A stretch of 64,000 bases of DNA, from contig NC_079205.1 in the NCBI RefSeq assembly GCF_026745355.1, forward strand, positions 55,262,073-55,326,072, given 5' to 3'. The DNA is from Beta vulgaris subsp. vulgaris. Its lineage: Eukaryota > Streptophyta > Magnoliopsida > Caryophyllales > Amaranthaceae. A program made the translations under genes and the position numbers. Each line of letters opens with the position of its first letter. Position 1 is the stretch's first letter. Shown one piece after another: positions 62,307-64,000 of the stretch. The notes below the pieces were generated by a model. That model made no database searches. It was not told where the DNA came from and worked only from the letters and a program-made list of their open reading frames with translations.

Positions 62307-62475
62307 TCGCTACAAGAAAATGTGTCATTTACGACCAGAATTCTGGTCGTTAAAAGCTCAAATCTTGTCGTAAAAAGCCTTTTACGACGAGAAACGCGTG
62401 TGGTCGTCACTCGTCGTAAAAGGCTTTGTCGTAAATAACTTTACAACCAGTTTCACTTTCTCATCGTAATTTCTC
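62307..62475 (+). mobile_element. CACTA-type end with subterminal repeats, fragment
   Basis: CGCTACAAGAAAATGTG is one base off the CACTACAAGAAAA ends of many plant CACTA elements. It is followed by short repeats in both directions (TTTACGACCAG, TCGTAAAAAGCC, TTTACGACGAG, GTCGTAAAAGG). No matching right end was found before the next element at ~63500. Confidence 0.65.
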
Positions 62476-62639
62476 TATGACTAACTTTTTTGTTTACTAT
62501 ATTAGATATATATTCATATGCAAATCAGCATAATTTTATATACTTTATCCGTAACGAAATAGATTTTATACTTTTCAAAAAACGCCTTTCTAGGCAAAAT
62601 TTCTTAATGAAGATTAATAAAATAAAGGGGCATGTAATT

Positions 62640-63350
62640 AAATTAATTATGAAAGTAAAAGTGGAGGCGGAGCCAAGGGGTGAGAACAAAACCACCCCCA
62701 CCACTCCAGAAACCAACACCACCCCAACTCTATAAACCAACACCACCAACATCAAGACAACCATGGGCACCAACTCAAAAACAACCACCGCAACTCCGAC
62801 ATCACGCACATACCCTAGCAACACCCTAAATAATTAACCACCACAACAACAACCCAATACCACCACCTATTCACCACCAAGCACCAAACATAAACCACCG
62901 GCACACCCAAACACAAAACAACAACCAACGATACAACAATCCCACTCCCTAATCACCACCAAACACCAACCATCGAAGATTGGGTGAAGAAGAAGAATCG
63001 GTCGAAGGCGAAGAAAAAGAAGAATCGCCGCTTGTATGCAAGCGTCGATCGACGAAGATTGGTGGCTAGAATGTTGGTGGCGGTTATTCAAAGATCTGTG
63101 GTTGGTGGCGGTTATTCGAATATCTGTGGTTAGTGACGAACTGACGGTTGTTTGAAGATCGGTGTTTAATTGGTGGTGGTTGTTGTGGTAAGGAGAAAGA
63201 AAGGTGGCGTGGGTGGTTGGCGAGGAGAGAGAAAGATGGTGGTTGTTGGGTGAGGAGATAGAAAGATGGTGGTTGTTGGATGGGGTGACGAGGGAGAAAT
63301 AGGTGGTGAGTGTCGGTGGAGTATAAGGAGATGGTGGTTATTAGTGATTT
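62640..63350. repeat. Low-complexity CCA/CAA-rich then GGT-rich block
   Basis: Positions 62690-62980 are rich in CACCACC/AACCACC words and 63090-63310 in GGTGGTGGTTGTTG words. The two halves are roughly complementary in composition and could pair. The word GTGGAGGCGGAGCCAAGGGG at ~62660 occurs in plant repeats. The open stretches here are artefacts of composition. Confidence 0.55.
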
Positions 63351-63501
63351 CATTAAGTTAGATTAATGTTTAAGTATAGTTGATTACTGCATTTATATAG
63401 GAAGGGTAGTTATGTAATTTCAACAATGAAAACTTACTAAAATAGGAAAGAAAAAAGTGTAACATTTATATATTTTGTTATAGCCTAAAATGAAAAGTCA
63501 C

Positions 63502-64000
63502 TAGTAGAATAATTGCTTATTGCTGCGGTTTTACCTATATGCAGCAATATATTACGTAAAAAGAAAAGGAAAAAAATAAAATAACCATATTGTTGTGGTT
63601 ACGGCCGAAAACCGCAGCAATATAGTTTCAACGGAATTTTTTTTGACTATTTGACCAAAAATATTGATGCGGTTTCTGGCAAGAACCGTATCAATATATT
63701 AAAATAATATTTTTTTATATTATTTTAATATATTGATGCAGTTCTTTTCAGAAACCGCAACAATATGTCGTTAAAAAATATTAAAGATGCTAAGGTTTTT
63801 TCATCCTCTCTCAATTCATGCCCCTCTCGCCTCTCTCCTCTCTCAATTGAAATTTGGTAGAACTTTGAATCCTACCCTCTCCTCTTTCTTTTCGTACCTG
63901 CACAAACTCTTTCGTCCCTCAATTGAACTTTTTTCATGTGAAGCGCCATCATTCGTCCTGCCAATCACACTTCGAATCCTACAACTCCTCTCAAACTCGT
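63502..64000 (+). mobile_element. CACTA element left end, runs off the window
   Basis: CACTAGTAGAATAATTGC is a CACTA-type terminus. It is followed for ~280 bp by alternating direct and inverted copies of a TATTGCTGCGGTTTT / AACCGCAGCAATATA word at about six sites, typical of subterminal transposase-binding arrays. After ~63790 the sequence becomes CT-rich (CCTCTCTCAATTCATGC). No coding part is inside the window. Confidence 0.78.

Noticed and set aside
62490..63353. Pro/Thr/Gln/His-rich ORFs in the CACC/GGTGG block
   Set aside because: Low-complexity sequence inside a repeat area; no start context or domain.

Overview
This 64-kb window is nuclear DNA from a dicot-type flowering plant. It is AT-rich and its genes have introns with GT-AG boundaries. 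It holds a restorer-of-fertility-like (RFL) PPR cluster, a GH28 polygalacturonase, a SHAGGY/GSK3-type kinase and a dense layer of plant transposons: Sirevirus-type Copia, a Gypsy LTR, CACTA, Mutator-like, Helitron, SINE, Tourist and Stowaway. The species cannot be fixed from the sequence alone. Most of the DNA is transposon-derived or featureless.

Layout. Positions 1-1740 are AT-rich DNA with a short repeat relic. Positions ~1815-8768 are a 5'-truncated Copia element of Sirevirus type (RT/RNase H remnant, env-like second ORF, several purine tracts, 3' LTR). A 2508-bp Gypsy-type solo LTR (2779-5286, perfect 5-bp target duplication) sits between its pol and env-like genes. Positions 8769-10288 hold a duplicated flank and a polygalacturonase pseudogene fragment. 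Positions ~11334-13324 hold the best-preserved PPR gene, followed by a PPR relict (~13600) and a PPR fragment (~14585). A 3040-bp CACTA element carrying a ULP1-like peptidase lies at 15422-18461. Positions 18465-25887 are mostly featureless, with one small Helitron. Positions 25888-31286 repeat the PPR arrangement with two pseudogenes. Positions 32660-37182 (minus) are a six-exon polygalacturonase whose introns carry a Stowaway, a Helitron and a Tourist MITE.

From 38 to 46 kb there are a tRNA-derived SINE, a second SINE split by a Mutator-like element, Tourist MITEs, and a Helitron holding a Mutator-like MITE. Positions 46942-49233 (minus) encode a four-exon U1-type plus CCCH zinc-finger protein resembling the minor-spliceosome U11/U12-20K protein. 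Positions 52479-55888 (minus) encode a complete 12-exon GSK3/SHAGGY-like kinase of 407 residues with a 5' leader exon near 56.9 kb. Positions 57.8-64 kb are repeats: a GC-rich block, a LINE RNase H relic, SINE and MITE pieces, a second copy of the Mutator-like MITE, and CACTA ends, one running off the window.

The most interesting system is the RFL PPR cluster. PPR, relict, second PPR, a conserved flank and polygalacturonase form an ancestral unit present in up to three decayed copies. The paralogues differ repeatedly at the residues that set RNA-base choice (positions 5 and 35 of each repeat). The surviving gene also has a local 52/54-residue duplication that breaks the 35-residue register, and it lacks an in-frame ATG for its N-terminal region. 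All exon models were read by hand from the sequence and have not been checked against transcripts.
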